From contig CM049314.1 of assembly GCA_026874595.1 (NCBI GenBank), forward strand, positions 74,850,300 to 74,914,299: a DNA stretch of 64,000 bases, read 5' to 3'. The first letter of the stretch is position 1, and every line of letters begins with the position of its first letter. Position numbers and translations under genes: made by a program. Source of the DNA: Sipunculus nudus (Eukaryota; Annelida; Sipuncula; Golfingiida; Sipunculidae). This document shows, piece by piece, positions 45,225 to 57,556 of this stretch. The notes beneath the pieces were generated by a model. It made no database searches and was not told the DNA's origin. It saw nothing but the letters and a program-made list of their open reading frames with translations.

Positions 45225-48200
45225 CAGACATAGGGTCTATTACAGTTGTTCTATTACTATTACTATTACTTTCAATTTCTGATATTACTATTACTATTAC
45301 TATTACCACATTTTATCTTCTATTACTATTACTATTACTATTACTAGGGTATCTATTACTATTACTATTACTATTACATAAACTGATGGGAGGATTCTAG
45401 ACTTTGCGCAGCCATCAGTGCTATAAACTAGCTCTGCAATCACATTTTTATATTATATATTAATATTAGAAGCACCTATATCATCCAGTTACCTACACAA
45501 TTTTCTTATACTGTGTCTGTCATTAACAATAAGCAATGATACTGGAGATCTTAATTATTTCAGCTTCTTTAATTCTGTTTTATATATATACATAACCTCA
45601 ATGATTATTGGGGCGTTTAAGTCGAAATTATAAGATAATTGTATGAACTCTTGAATACATGTAATTTAAAAGCAACCCATTGTAAAGACCCTTGCATATG
45701 TAAAATATTGATTTATAATTATATGCATACTTGTACATTTTTTATTATTTTCATATATATTTCACATAAATTTATGTTATATATATATAGTACATACTTC
45801 TGTTAAGATTTAATCTTCTTTCGCATAATTAATAAATAAAGTTTTCAGTGTAACTAAAAATGGTCTCCAAAGGAATTATTCATGATTATGTCATATTAAT
45901 ATTTAGTATCAAAGCTGACAATTTAGTCCTTTATGTATGTATCAGGAGAGGAATTTTGGGAGGGTTGTGTCCTGTTTCTACTGTTAACATCAAGATTCTG
46001 GACAGATTCTAAACTGGAGACAAAAGTACCCCATCTTCTCAAGTGTATATATGTTCATTTGGATATGATGCCATGTTTTATTTTATCACATAGTACATCT
46101 TGAGAGTGAACAGAGAGGTGGTAAACTTTACAATAATGGTAGCATGCATGGCTCTTATTCTTCAGGCATGCCAGATGCGCCACTCCCAAATGCGCACCTG
46201 TCAGTTACGCTACTGCCATATGCGCAACTGCCATATGCGCCACATTCCAGTTGCGGCTCATGCCAAATGCGCAACATAGCTATATTAAGTCATATGGAGT
46301 CAAATTACGTTTTGTTTATAGTAAGTGGTTATCTGTATCACACGGCCGCTTCATTATTTTATCGAATGCGGTATATTTTTGTAACAATAGGCCTGTACGA
46401 GCTAAGAAACCCTTTCCATTTTGAGCGACAATGTTCGGTCACGACACGTGCGGCCGATCACCATGACACAGTTGCGTTATCTGTAATATCCTGTGACTTT
46501 GATGTTTGGCAATATATTTGTTTTCTGTATTGTTTTATATTTTAATCACATTAACAGGGAAGGTTGTGCCATATAGTTTTATTATAGACATTTATCATAC
46601 ACAGATGAGTATCTCTTTGAACACTGTACAAAAAAAACACAAATATCATGCACTGCTGTCTATTTATCGTCTCGCCCACAGATTAACGAATAAAAGTATC
46701 ATCCAAAAGCGCATACATGCATAAAATAATACAATGTTACTACAGATTTATTATATACATACAAAACAGTATCTGTTATATACAATATGTACAAAATAAA
46801 ACATGTTTTAAAAGTTTAAAAAGTCCCAAAGTTTAAAAACTAATAAAATAAAACAAATTAGTTTCACTTAATAATTAACTTATTCATTACTTGTACATTT
46901 TTGCATTTAGGACTGCGCAGTTTATCCCCGGTTTCCAATCGGAAACAAAGAATAAAAAAGCTTTACATTTGTAGAGTAAAAACAATCCGACCCGTGAATC
47001 GCTGTCTTGTGACTCTGCGTCCTATTCGCTACATCCGGCCCGTTTTCTAAATTTCCACATCCACAATGATAAAATAATGAAGGGGCCGTGTGATACAGAT
47101 AACCACTTACTATAAACAAAACGTAATTTGACTCCATATGACTTAATATAGCTATGTTGCGCATTTGGCATGAGGCGCAACTGGAATGTGGCGCATATGG
47201 CAGTTGCGCATATGGCAGTAGCGTAACTGACAGGTGCGCATTTGGGAGTGGCGCATCTGGCATGGAATCCCCTTCTTCATTGCAGCAAAACCAGCATAGG
47301 ATAATTTTGGAATATGGAGAGTGATTTAAACTTATATAAATTTTACAAAACAAATAAAATATTATTTATATCACTTTCACAATTAATTTGGTATTCAACA
47401 ATCTTATACTTTAAATTTTGTACATAACAGGATCTAATTATTTGATATCAAAATTTCAGATATTAAATAATAAAATATTAGCAGTTACTTATATTCTCAT
47501 ATTATATAATCCAATAAATCAATATCTTAAAAAAAATTGTTCATTTAATTTTCAAAATATAAATTAACATAATTTTAGATACTGAATGAAGGTCTGCAAA
47601 ATTGGTACTATGAAATAACAGACAAGTATTAAAAGAATTATTTTAAAAGAATATTTATATAAATCAAATAGATAATACATGTGCCTGCAGTATGACTTTA
47701 TCAAAGTGATTGTAGTACTGGTATGAGTTTATATAGCATTGTAGGCTTCCATACGTTATAGGTAGTGAAAACACCATAAGCATATCATGAACATTTTGGG
47801 TCTGTACTGCAACTACATCTGGTTCCATATTCTATTTTTCTTAAATGTGTGCTATTGCAATCTGTATGATTAAAATGCAAACTGGCTTGTCAAAATAAAT
47901 CTAGGTACGTTTCAGAATATGCATATGGATTGATGGATGTGAGATAAGATGTCAATATAATAATACACAATTTATCTGTCTCATAACGTCAAACATTCCT
48001 CTGTTTATCCATGGTTTACTAATCAAAGGTCAGATTGTGCAAGGTTACCTATTTGGCTGTGACCTGCTCTGTCCAGTACTCTTATGTAATTAGCACCACT
48101 GGTCACCAGCAGTGTGGCAGCTGGCCCATGCTTGCCTCAACAATAGGCCCTTTCCTGGGCAATTGCGGGACAAGAATTGAGTGTGTTCAGCATTATTTGC

Positions 48201-48396
48201 TGATATGCTTCATGATCAAGGGGCTCACAGGAAGTAATAGAAAGTAATAGGTATTACTCTATTACTTTGCCTTCTGTTTCTATTACTATTACTATTACAG
48301 CTAAAATTTTTGAGTCTATTACTATTACTATTACATGGAAAAAGCTGTAATAGTCTATTACTATTACTATTACTTATTACTATTACCCCATGTCTG
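45225..48396. mobile_element. hAT-like non-autonomous element 1 with CTATTA arrays at both ends
   Basis: It is flanked by the 8-bp duplication TTACAGGT (45217-45224, 48397-48404). The termini are CAGACATAGGGT and, inverted, CAGACATGGGGT. Removing it restores the family R phrase ending GGTTACAGGTGGCGCC, which matches other R units, so the duplication is secure. (CTATTA)n-type arrays occupy 45236-45380 and 48255-48387. No transposase is recognised. A foldback element is nested at 46167-47264. Confidence 0.88.
46167..47264. mobile_element. Foldback element with 197-bp near-identical arms
   Basis: The arms at 46167-46363 and 47068-47264 are inverted repeats with only about two mismatches in 197 bp. 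The outer 110 bp of each arm is built of variants of 'catatgcgcaactgc' and 'caaatgcgc'. The 700-bp centre shows no domain. I found no clear duplication at its borders. Such near-identity means recent insertion or ongoing conversion between arms. It sits inside hAT-like element 1. Confidence 0.85.
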
Positions 48397-50593
48397 TTAC
48401 AGGTGGCGCCACCAGTGTGTGTATGATAAAGAGCTATGTGAGATCTATACACATGCAAAATTTTGGCCAAATGGGTCAAACGAGATATAAGCCTTGATGT
48501 CTGCAGCATAAAAAAAAAATGTAAGTGGCGCCACCTGTCATAAAATCAAGATAGCTATCCAAGATGTATAAACCTGCAAAATTTTAGGCAGATTTTAAAC
48601 AGACAGACGCTGTGCAAAAATGGTTGCAGGTGGCACCACCAGTTTTGCGTATGATAAAGAGCTATGTGAGATCTATACACATGCAAACTTTTGGCCCAAT
48701 TGGTCTAACGGTTCCCGAGATATGAGTTTGGATGTCTGCAATGTAAATGTGAATGTAGGTGGGGCTACCTGTCATAAAATCAAGAAAGCTGTCCAGGATG
48801 TATACACATGCAAAATTCCAGGTGGATAAGTCCAACCAATGCAGAAATATGAGTGATTTTATCCCAAGGCAGATGAACAGATGGATGCTGTGCAAAAATG
48901 GTTGCAGATTACACCACCATTTTTTATGTATGTTATTAAGCTATCCAAGGGCTACATTTGTGCAAATTTTTTTTCCGGAACGGTCTAACGGTTTCCAAGA
49001 TATGTGGGTTAATGCGTCAAAACAGACGCACAGATGGACGCACTGGAGAGAGGAAAGGTCAGAGGTAAAAAAGAAATCGGGGCGTAGCAGTTCATATGTG
49101 ACCTGAACATAATCCCGGGTTTCGTAAAATTCCACCCAGCGGTTACGAAAGAGTTCTCCCGACACCTACATGGGGGCAGCAACGTTGGGGAGGGGGGGGG
49201 GGGGGGGCTGAAACATAGTATCCGCAAAACTCTGTTTTGGCAGATACAATTATTTTTATAAGATAATATCGCTTAAAAAAACATGCCTCAACATGGCATC
49301 TTCAAGATTATTCCTTGAATCATTATTAATAAAAGTGTTGTTCATTGGAGTTTTCAGTACATGGTTAATTTTATTTTCTAGAGGAAAGATTCAGTAAATT
49401 TGATAAAAAAAAAATCCCCTGTTCAAACCAGGTATTAACACTGTTGGTTGGATGAGGGAGAAACATATATTATGCTAATTACTATCTCAGCTATAAATTA
49501 ATACTGAAATCAATATTCAATTTCACACCTTGTGAAAAGAATGCAAAGTTTTTACTCTTCTGAAGCAAGGAATTCCTCATCTTATGAACATCCACACTTT
49601 TACAGCAATACACCATTTTGGGGACAAAATTTAATGTGCACTTTAATCATTGTAACCCACTGTGATAGAAAACAAAATCAAAAATGCAGCAAAAATCTAA
49701 AATAAGAATGAATTTAATATAGAAAATAATAACATTCATCTAGTAAATGCATGATTCGGGGGGGGGGGGGGGGGGGGGGGGTGCAGGGCTGAGCCGAAGC
49801 CAAGGCAGCTGCCTGGATTGGGTTACATAACAGAGGTGAGGGCTGCATAACTCACTAAGCTGGCCAGTGGCTTGATGTAAATAACACTTCACATGGTGTC
49901 TAACAACTTGAATAAAAGCTACTCTTTTAAATCAATTCCTTTGAAATTTCATATTTTAAAAGATAAAATCCATATATAAACATAATGTGATAATTAAATC
50001 AGCAGTACATTCAGAAAAAGAAACATGCCATGGCCTAAGTTGGACAAAATTTAAGGTACTGATATTATGTTTATGCAAATGATGTAAAAAATTGGCAAAA
50101 TTCAGATCTAATTTTGGTATACATCCAAAACCTTGATAGTAAAAGTTACCTCCCTGAAAAAAAGTCTCCAGCTTCAATTATTTTCATGTCAAGTGAGTAA
50201 ATTTATTACCTGATATTTTAAAAAGTGAATTCTATTCGGGCCCATAGCTTCATGAAATTACACAATAATGACATAATTTCTTGTATGTACATAGGAAATA
50301 TATAGGGGAATGGTTATATTAAATATGATCAATATCAGATCAGTGATTTTGATATCATGCAGTTTTTAAGTGAAACAGTGGGTTTTTAATGGAAAATTAA
50401 GATTTTTCCTGAATACCTCAAAGGAATGGAGTCTTAGTGACCCAATTTTCTTTACTGAATGAGATTTTGGGGACATCTAACTGTAAGCAAGCAAAATTTT
50501 GGATTTGTAGATCGAAAGGTTTCAAAACGTGCCCTGTTAACGGTTGGGCGGATGGCTGGACCGACAGTGCCTATAGCTCAGATGACTTTAAGT

Positions 50594-50810
50594 TATAGTT
50601 CGTTCGAGCACCCCTGTTCACCTGGTTTTTTTTAGATTATATTTTTGCGAATCAAAGAAAGATAAACCGTTTGACCATAGGACAGAAAGAGGAAAAAGCA
50701 TAATTAACTATTGTGGAAATAACAGCCTATCTTATGTCATTTTCCAGTAAACAATTTTAAAAACCATTATATGAGTAACTGGTCTATATGCGTGTCTGGA
50801 GATCCCTGCT
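50594..50810. mobile_element. Fragment of a TATAGTCCGTTCC-family element
   Basis: It begins TATAGTTCGTTCGAGCACCC and continues 'gaaagaggaaaaagcataat', aligning by eye with the reverse complement of 56100-56265. No matching right end is seen, so it is truncated or its end is diverged. It cuts the 3' end of S copy 5. Confidence 0.65.
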
Positions 50811-51008
50811 CTCTGGTAAAGGAGGTTAGATTAGCCATGGGCTTTTGACCAGTGTGGGTCAAAAAAGCAAATTGGCAGCAAGCAGTTAAAACGTGGTACA
50901 CATTGGGGGAATTTATTTTGTTTAAATACTTTTGTTTAACATGAACATGAACATTTATAGTTGGCCCTTGTTTACATGGGGTGCACGTGCATCTGTTATT
51001 CGATGCTA

Positions 51009-51533
51009 TAGTCTGTTCCACAAAAGGATGCCCATTGAAATTTGGCAATATTTTCATTAACTGGCAGATTAATTTCAGATGGCATGTTGCAATGAAGGAA
51101 CAGGGTGTTGGCCTAATTTTCTGTAATTAAATTATAATCATACCTGGCAAAATATTAAAGCAATGCAATTAAATCGATATCTGAGAAAACAGACTTTTTT
51201 TACAACACCTCAACCCAATTTATGAAGGTTAAGGTCACTGGTCACATGCTCAAACAACTGCAATTGAAAGCTCCTGATTGGCTACTGGTCATAAATATTC
51301 TAAAAATTCAGTTGTCTGCAACCTATGGCAGAGGCCATGTCACTTGGCCACAAAATTAAGAAGAAATAAAGGGTTACAAAATATAAATATTGGTTTTTGT
51401 TATGAGGTTTAACATCTCACAATCAGGCCATTCACGGTCCCTGATCAGCTTTAAGGTCAGACTATGTGATAATATTTGAGTTTAAGAGAATAATTGCAAA
51501 ATTTCAATGGGCACCCTTTTGTGGAACAGACTA
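51009..51533. mobile_element. 525-bp inverted-repeat element of the TATAGTCCGTTCC family
   Basis: Ends TAGTCTGTTCCACAAAAGG (51009) and the inverted copy ending at 51533 share about 35 bp with few mismatches, including CCCATTGAAATTT. TA flanks both sides (51007-51008, 51534-51535). Non-coding. Confidence 0.8.
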
Positions 51534-51535
51534 TA

Positions 51536-52249
51536 GGTCACAAAATATACAACTGACCATTCCCAGGCCTAGAGATATGTTACAAATGTCAGGGACATTG
51601 GCATTTTGCCATGAACCTGCCAGCAAACATCAAGCCACCTGTCCCAACTGTTTAAAGTGAAATATACATGTTCGAAATGTACATGTCCAGCATTCCATCT
51701 CCTGAAGTGTGACTGAAATGTACAAGCGTCTCTGGCATGGCGTCACAAGTCAACCAGTGCTTTGAAACACAGCGTATGACACACCGCGCGAGTAGCCAGG
51801 TTGATAAAAAGTACTACCAGTGACCAAACAAAGCAGCTACCCTCCTCTTAAATTACTGTAACAACCCAAATAAATGCGTTTCATATTGAGGTTGGAAAAT
51901 AATTTAAAATTTATTAAATACCATGCGAAATTCACTAAAATTTACCCCCTAAACCTTGCGTTCACTTAACACCTGATGATTACTCATTATAATTTACAAT
52001 GAATATGGCACACTCATAGGGAGAAACCCAGCTTGTTTCTGCAACAGAACTGACATGAATACATACAGAATAAATAGATATTCACGGACAGCAGGTGGAA
52101 ACTTATTACATAATTATCATTTTACATTGTTGTACTAGAGTCCCTGGTCCTACCAAGTTTGAAATGACTGTATGAATTCTAAATGTGCATATATCAATCC
52201 TAGTCGAATCATGTAAGTATATATAAAATAAACGTTCAGCATGGCATAT
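51536..52249. other. Unassigned low-copy sequence
   Basis: No ORF, repeat or structured end was recognised. Confidence 0.4.
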
Positions 52250-53435
52250 GAAAAATTTACAGATGATTATGCACGTGGACAGAATGGACGAATACCCTTA
52301 TTTCACTTTCAAGGGTATAATGCATTTAAGTTCATGTTTAAGCCTATTTTTTTAGCATATCCACTTTTTTTCATTAACAGTTTTTATCAGATTCATTTTT
52401 TTTACTAGTTTTGTAAATTTGTAATAAAAAAAATCTGAAAATATAAGTTAAAATATCAGAATTCTAAGTTGCAATCATTATTTATCCAGAGTGTAGCTCA
52501 TGTTGGGTCATGTTATGCATAAGATATATTTTATTATTTTTAAATCACAAATGTTTAAACTGAATTTACAGGAAAATAATGCCACAACATGGCATCTTCA
52601 AGATTAATCCTAGGATCACTATTAAAAAGTTTTGTACATAGGGGCTTCAGTACATGCTTAATTTTATTCACTGAAATAAAAGATTCAGTAAATATGATGA
52701 AATAATACCATCTTTTCAAATAAAGTATACACACTGTTAGTTGAATGAGGGACAAACATCATCATTGTGCTAATTACTATCTCAGATTTTAAAAGATTAA
52801 ATCCTATGTATATATGCTGTGAAAATTAAATCAACAGTGCCTACAGGGGAAAAAATGTGCTGTAGCCAAAGTTGGACAAAATTTAAAGTATTGATGTTTT
52901 ATTTAAGCTAAAAACTTTAAAAATTTACAAAATTCAGATCTAATTTTAGGTTAACAATTGAATCTTGATTTAATAAAGTTATATCCCTGAAAAGTCTCCA
53001 GCTTCAGCAATTCTCATGTTAAGTGAGTAAATATATTTCCTGATATTTTAAAAATTGCATTATATTTGGACCCATAACTTCAAAACAATACTCAATACTG
53101 ACCTAATTTTTGGTATGTTAATAGAAAATATATGGAAGAATGTGAATACTAAATATAACCAAAAACAGACCAGTGGTTTCGATATTAGGCAGCCTTGAAG
53201 TGTTACAATAGCTTTTTTATGGAAAACGGAGGGTTTTCCTTAATATTTCGAAGGAACAAAGTCCTAGTGACACAATTTTTGGTATGGTAGGAGATTTTGG
53301 GACATCTAACTGTATGCCAAATTTTGGACTCATAGGTCTAACGGTTTCAAAACGTGCCCTGTTAACGGCCGGTCGACGGACAAAGGACCACGACTATAGC
53401 TCAGATGACTTATAAGTTATAGTCACCTAAGCTAA
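52250..53435 (+). repeat. Family S element, copy 6, 3' complete
   Basis: It aligns with the S body from 'gcatatgaaaaatttac' to the 3' end, GACTATAGCTCAGATG and 'tataagttatagtc' (a GACTATA/TATAGTC hairpin), then CTAAGCTAA (53427-53435). It has an unoccupied MITE M target ('cccataacttc' near 53080). The 5' start AACAAGG is not present. Confidence 0.75.
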
Positions 53436-53451
53436 AAATTAAAATCTTGAT

Positions 53452-55046
53452 CAGGGTTGGCAAGTTTTAGGCAGGAAGGTTTTAACCATAGGTTTTAACC
53501 TGGTTAAAACTGCCCCGCCTAAAACAGGTTTTGGGCAGGTTTTAGGCACCAAAAGTGCCTAAAACCTATATTTGTTTGAATTTTTGACTTAAAGATCTAT
53601 AAAACTACCAAACTGGCTGGGGTGATGCAGTCACAAGGCTTTGCTGTTTTCTGGAAGGTATCATGCAGGTATTACAAGTATTGCATGATTTCCTGTTGAT
53701 TGGCATCACGCAGTCTTCAAAGAGCCTGTATAGGTACATTGAGCATGAGACCATGTTTGTGTGGCACATGGTTTCATTGTCCAATGTTAAGTTATTATCA
53801 GGACCCTTTGGGTTTCCTAATGAGTGCCCTGCTACCTGAAATGATGTAATAGAGCCTCCAGTATACCTCCTGTAACTATGTGTATGGGGGGGGGGGGGGG
53901 GGTAGGCATGCTTTATTAGACCGGTTAATTACTATTTATCAGGGTAATGGGGTGATAAGACCCAATGGTCATAAGGCCTACTACTGTGTAACAGTAGATG
54001 TTCATGTAAACTTTCATACATAACTAGGATGATGAAATCACAGCCCTTGCCCTGAAAATTGTTCATGAGTCAAACTTTTTACTGAGTGATGCAGTCAGGG
54101 CCCCTGACCATGACATGTTGGTTTCTCAGGCCTTTAGAATGAACATGGCCCAAAAGTGATTATGAATACTCTGTGGTTTGCAACATATTCACTGCAATAT
54201 ATTTTAGCATTTTTCAGTTTTATACTAATTATAGTGTTTCATGAGGGTTCATTTTCACAATCTAATCATACAGTTAACAGAGCATTTCCATCATTATATA
54301 GACAATAAGTATGTGCACAAAATTTAAAAATTTGACAATGGATGACCTAGATAAGGACATAAACAACTAGTGGAAATCTTGTTCATTATCAGATAATGCA
54401 AAAGATATCATATTTTAGTTTATGGCTAGCATAAAAGATCTTTTTTTTTATTTATAAAATCAATCTTTTGCTTTTTGCCATTTGAAGCTACATGTATTTA
54501 AAACATACACAATATGTTAATGAGACTACAGTATAAAGGACTATTCATCAGTGTAAATGGAACAACTTCTTGAATTGGGGAAAAACTTCTTTCACATATA
54601 TCACAAAATTTAATCCATTGTGATCAAAAAGCCAATCAAAGAATCTGGTTATAAATAAGCTTATTGTATTAGCATTCATTTATAAATTGGCAGTAATGGA
54701 GGTAGGAGACCTCAGAATATGATTTTGGGATACAAGCTAAAACTGTCATTTGGAAAACCTGAAGTATTGTTGTATTCATTTGTTGCTTTTGTTTGTATCA
54801 TGGTTTATTTGTTTAGTTTGAATAAAGTGTTCCTCACTTTTAATTTGTAGAGCATATTTCTGTAATGCATTAAGCTGTGTAACAATAAAACATAGTTAAA
54901 CTGCAAGTCATAGGTAAGGGTAAGTAAGGTTTTAGGCAGTTTAAGGCAGTTTTAGGCAGGTTATAACCTATTTTAGGCAGTTAAAGGCAGGTTTTAGGCT
55001 CTGCCCTGCCGAAAACAGGTTTTGGGCAGCCTAAAACCCAACCCCG
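53452..55046. mobile_element. hAT-like non-autonomous element 2 with TTTTAGGCAGG arrays
   Basis: It is flanked by the 8-bp duplication ATCTTGAT (53444-53451, 55047-55054). The termini are CAGGGTTGG and, inverted, CGGGGTTGG. Each end has a dense set of 'gttttaggcagg' repeats in both orientations (53464-53570, 54930-55035). The interior contains no transposase; a 17-bp G run is at 53886-53902. Confidence 0.85.
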
Positions 55047-55653
55047 ATCTTGATTAAGAATTTACATTTCTAAATTGCATCTTTATTTATGCTTCCTGAT
55101 GGGTTTAATTATATTTCAATTTGTTAACAGTTTTTAAAAGGAAATAATAGTTTGGGATTGGCTGGCTTATAACTAGTCTATATAGAGTATAGTATTATAG
55201 TCCGTTCCACCAACCGTGACACTAGGTTTTTTCGCGATATTTTGAATAAGAATCAAAACAAAACAAAGATTTTTGGTTAGGAGTTAAATTTGAACACGAC
55301 CTAATTTTCTGACAGGAAAAATGCCACATACCCGAGATGAATAGCCTATAATGATAAAAAAATCAAAATCCAGGAGAAACTCTGAAGGCGTTTACGACAT
55401 TTTGTGCCTGGTCAACTGATTTGATTCTGCCTCGCACGCGCGTGACGTCATAAGCGGTGTTCCATTTTGCAGGTGGGAGGTGCTCGCTGTTTGGCGATGT
55501 GGAGTGGTCAATCAATAATAAAATGCAGCAGTACATCACTGTCATTAGTTACATGTATATAGCACGTGTTCTACGACTGTACATTGTTTAAGAGTGAGAG
55601 GAGATCCTTTTTAAGTTTGAGAATACAAGACGCTTAATTTTTTTTTTTAATTA

Positions 55654-56265
55654 TAGTCCGTTCCAGCACCCATGTCCACCTGTTTTTTCGCGTTTATCTC
55701 TACATAAGACAAACCTGCAAATCAAAATTTGCACCAATGTCATAAAAAGGCAAAAGCGTAATTTTTGGTACCTTACCTACTCAAAATATAAATATTATTC
55801 ACTTTACGGCCTGGTTGACATATCTCATATATATCCGTGGTTCATGGCGTCCCTAATAAGTGGCCATTGTTTATCCTCCTTGTATAAAGTAATGTGACGT
55901 AACAGTGAAGCGCGTGCATGTGGAGAATACAAGTCTCGCTGTAAACAGGGGTCGGCGGCTCTTGATTATTGGTCCCATGAATATGGGCGCCTCTTTAGTA
56001 CGTCACGTCTATTATGACGTCATCACTAATCCCTGATATGTCCATTTCACAGATTAGTGGCACGATGTCGCTATAGAATAGACTTGTTACTCATAAAATG
56101 GTTTTAAATTGTTTACAGAAAAATGTCATAAGGTACGCTATTATTTCCATAATAGTTAATTACGCTTTTTCCTCTTTCTGCCCTAAGATTAAAAGTTTGG
56201 ACTTTCTTTGATTATCAAAAAAATAATCACGAAAAACAGGTGGACAGGGGTGCTGGAACGGACTA
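55654..56265. mobile_element. 612-bp nested inverted-repeat element, TATAGTCCGTTCC family
   Basis: The termini are TAGTCCGTTCCAGCACCC and then 'tgtccacctgttttt', about 38 bp inverted with one or two mismatches. TA flanks both ends. A related fragment is at 50594-50810. Non-coding. Confidence 0.85.
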
Positions 56266-56411
56266 TAACAATAAAATTATTTTGATATCTCGGCTAAAAA
56301 GTGTCGTATTCATCATAAAAGAACGCGATTTCTAAATAAGTGCCCCCCCCCCCCCCAATAACAATAACAATAAAACGCAGAAACTTGTACACTGTGCCTG
56401 TGTGCCCTAGT

Positions 56412-56412
<1 letters not shown>

Positions 56413-56444
<32 letters not shown>
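56413..56444. repeat. Poly-C run of about 32 bases
   Basis: Uninterrupted C run; similar G or C runs of 16-26 bases occur at 15150-15172, 49758-49781, 53886-53902 and 61272-61297. Confidence 0.9.
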
Positions 56445-56446
<2 letters not shown>

Positions 56447-57556
56447 GCATGCAGCACCAGCAATTTTTTTTTGTTAAAATTGTATTCGTTAATCTGACAG
56501 GAATTAAAATTCGCTTTTTTTTATAACAAATGTGAATAGATTCTCACCGGCTGTCGCTAGAAAACTTGTAGTCCAGAACTGAACGCTGACGGGCCTAGCA
56601 AAGTGATTTTTCACGCATATATCACCAGTTACATGAATGAAGCTTCGGGCATAGCCATGACCAGGGCTCTGTGTACCGTACACTATCAATTTAAAAATCG
56701 GCCATATACAGTATTATAAAATGGAAGAGCTCAACTTTGGCTGCTGACCACGATGCCACCTGCTGGCTTCTTCATAACATGTATTCAGGAAATTTCACGC
56801 GACGACCGTGACGTCACGGTTATGTCATTCCATTATGACGGCATTTTTTTCACATACAGCGCTGAGTTGGCATTGCAGTTCTCACATAAGGAAAAACAAC
56901 AACTCGGCGTCGTGATGTTAGTTGTTTTTCATTAATTTTCGCTAACTTCACACAAAATTAGGTCGTTTTCTCAGCATTCGCCGTACCGCTATGAACACAC
57001 ATTATAATTCCAGGATGAGAAGAAAACCAAAAAAAAACCCTATACTCCGTTCCACGACCTATGGTCCACCCGTTTTTTGCGAGAGAAAAAAAAGTGAAGT
57101 TAGATATCAAAAGAAAACTAACAAAATTGGGTAGAAGAAACATCCGCCTAATTTTCCATCATACATATTAAACTGTATCTTGCATGTTGTTTTCACAATC
57201 GATTTTTTTCTGAAATGTGAGAATCAGTCTACAAACTTTGCGACAGTTTCTACAAGAGGTGCTTGTAAACAAGGGGTCAAGGACGTTGCCCTGGATTGGC
57301 TGGAAGAGTCCATTTACCAGAAGGGGTGAAATCGTTTATGTTTTTCCTGTGCTGTGGTGACACGTATCGTGTTGTTTGTTGACCGTGTTGATCGTAAATT
57401 AGAATATTTACACAAGTATAAATCCAATTTATTATGTAAATTAAATTAAAAGAGGTATAAATGTATGATTGATGAGAGTACAGAGAGCAGATGATAAATA
57501 TAACAAATGTTTGACATGTTTGTATGGGCTATATGTTCACTGGAACAACCATATAA

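Larger units (their letters stand above)
44662..49250 (+). repeat. Family R element, copy 3, containing a hAT
   Basis: It starts AACTAGAATACAGG and ends with the GTATCCGC...GGCAGATAC hairpin and ACAAT (49246-49250). The tandem units carry AGGTGGCGCCACC(T) near 44949, 45077 and 48400. The hAT at 45225-48396 lies immediately next to one of these palindromes. This R copy is itself inserted in an S element. Confidence 0.82.
44123..50593 (+). repeat. Family S element, copy 5, split by a 4.6-kb nest
   Basis: The 5' part (44123-44661) starts AACAAGGGAC and matches S until 'tttaaactgaattt'. The 3' part resumes after 49250 with 'caacatggcatcttcaagat' and runs to 'tatagctcagatgacttta' at about 50590. 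The two parts join as in uninterrupted copies near 39270 and 52560. The 3' end is cut by sequence of the TATAGTCCGTTCC family at 50594. A 24-bp G run is at 49758-49781. Confidence 0.8.
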
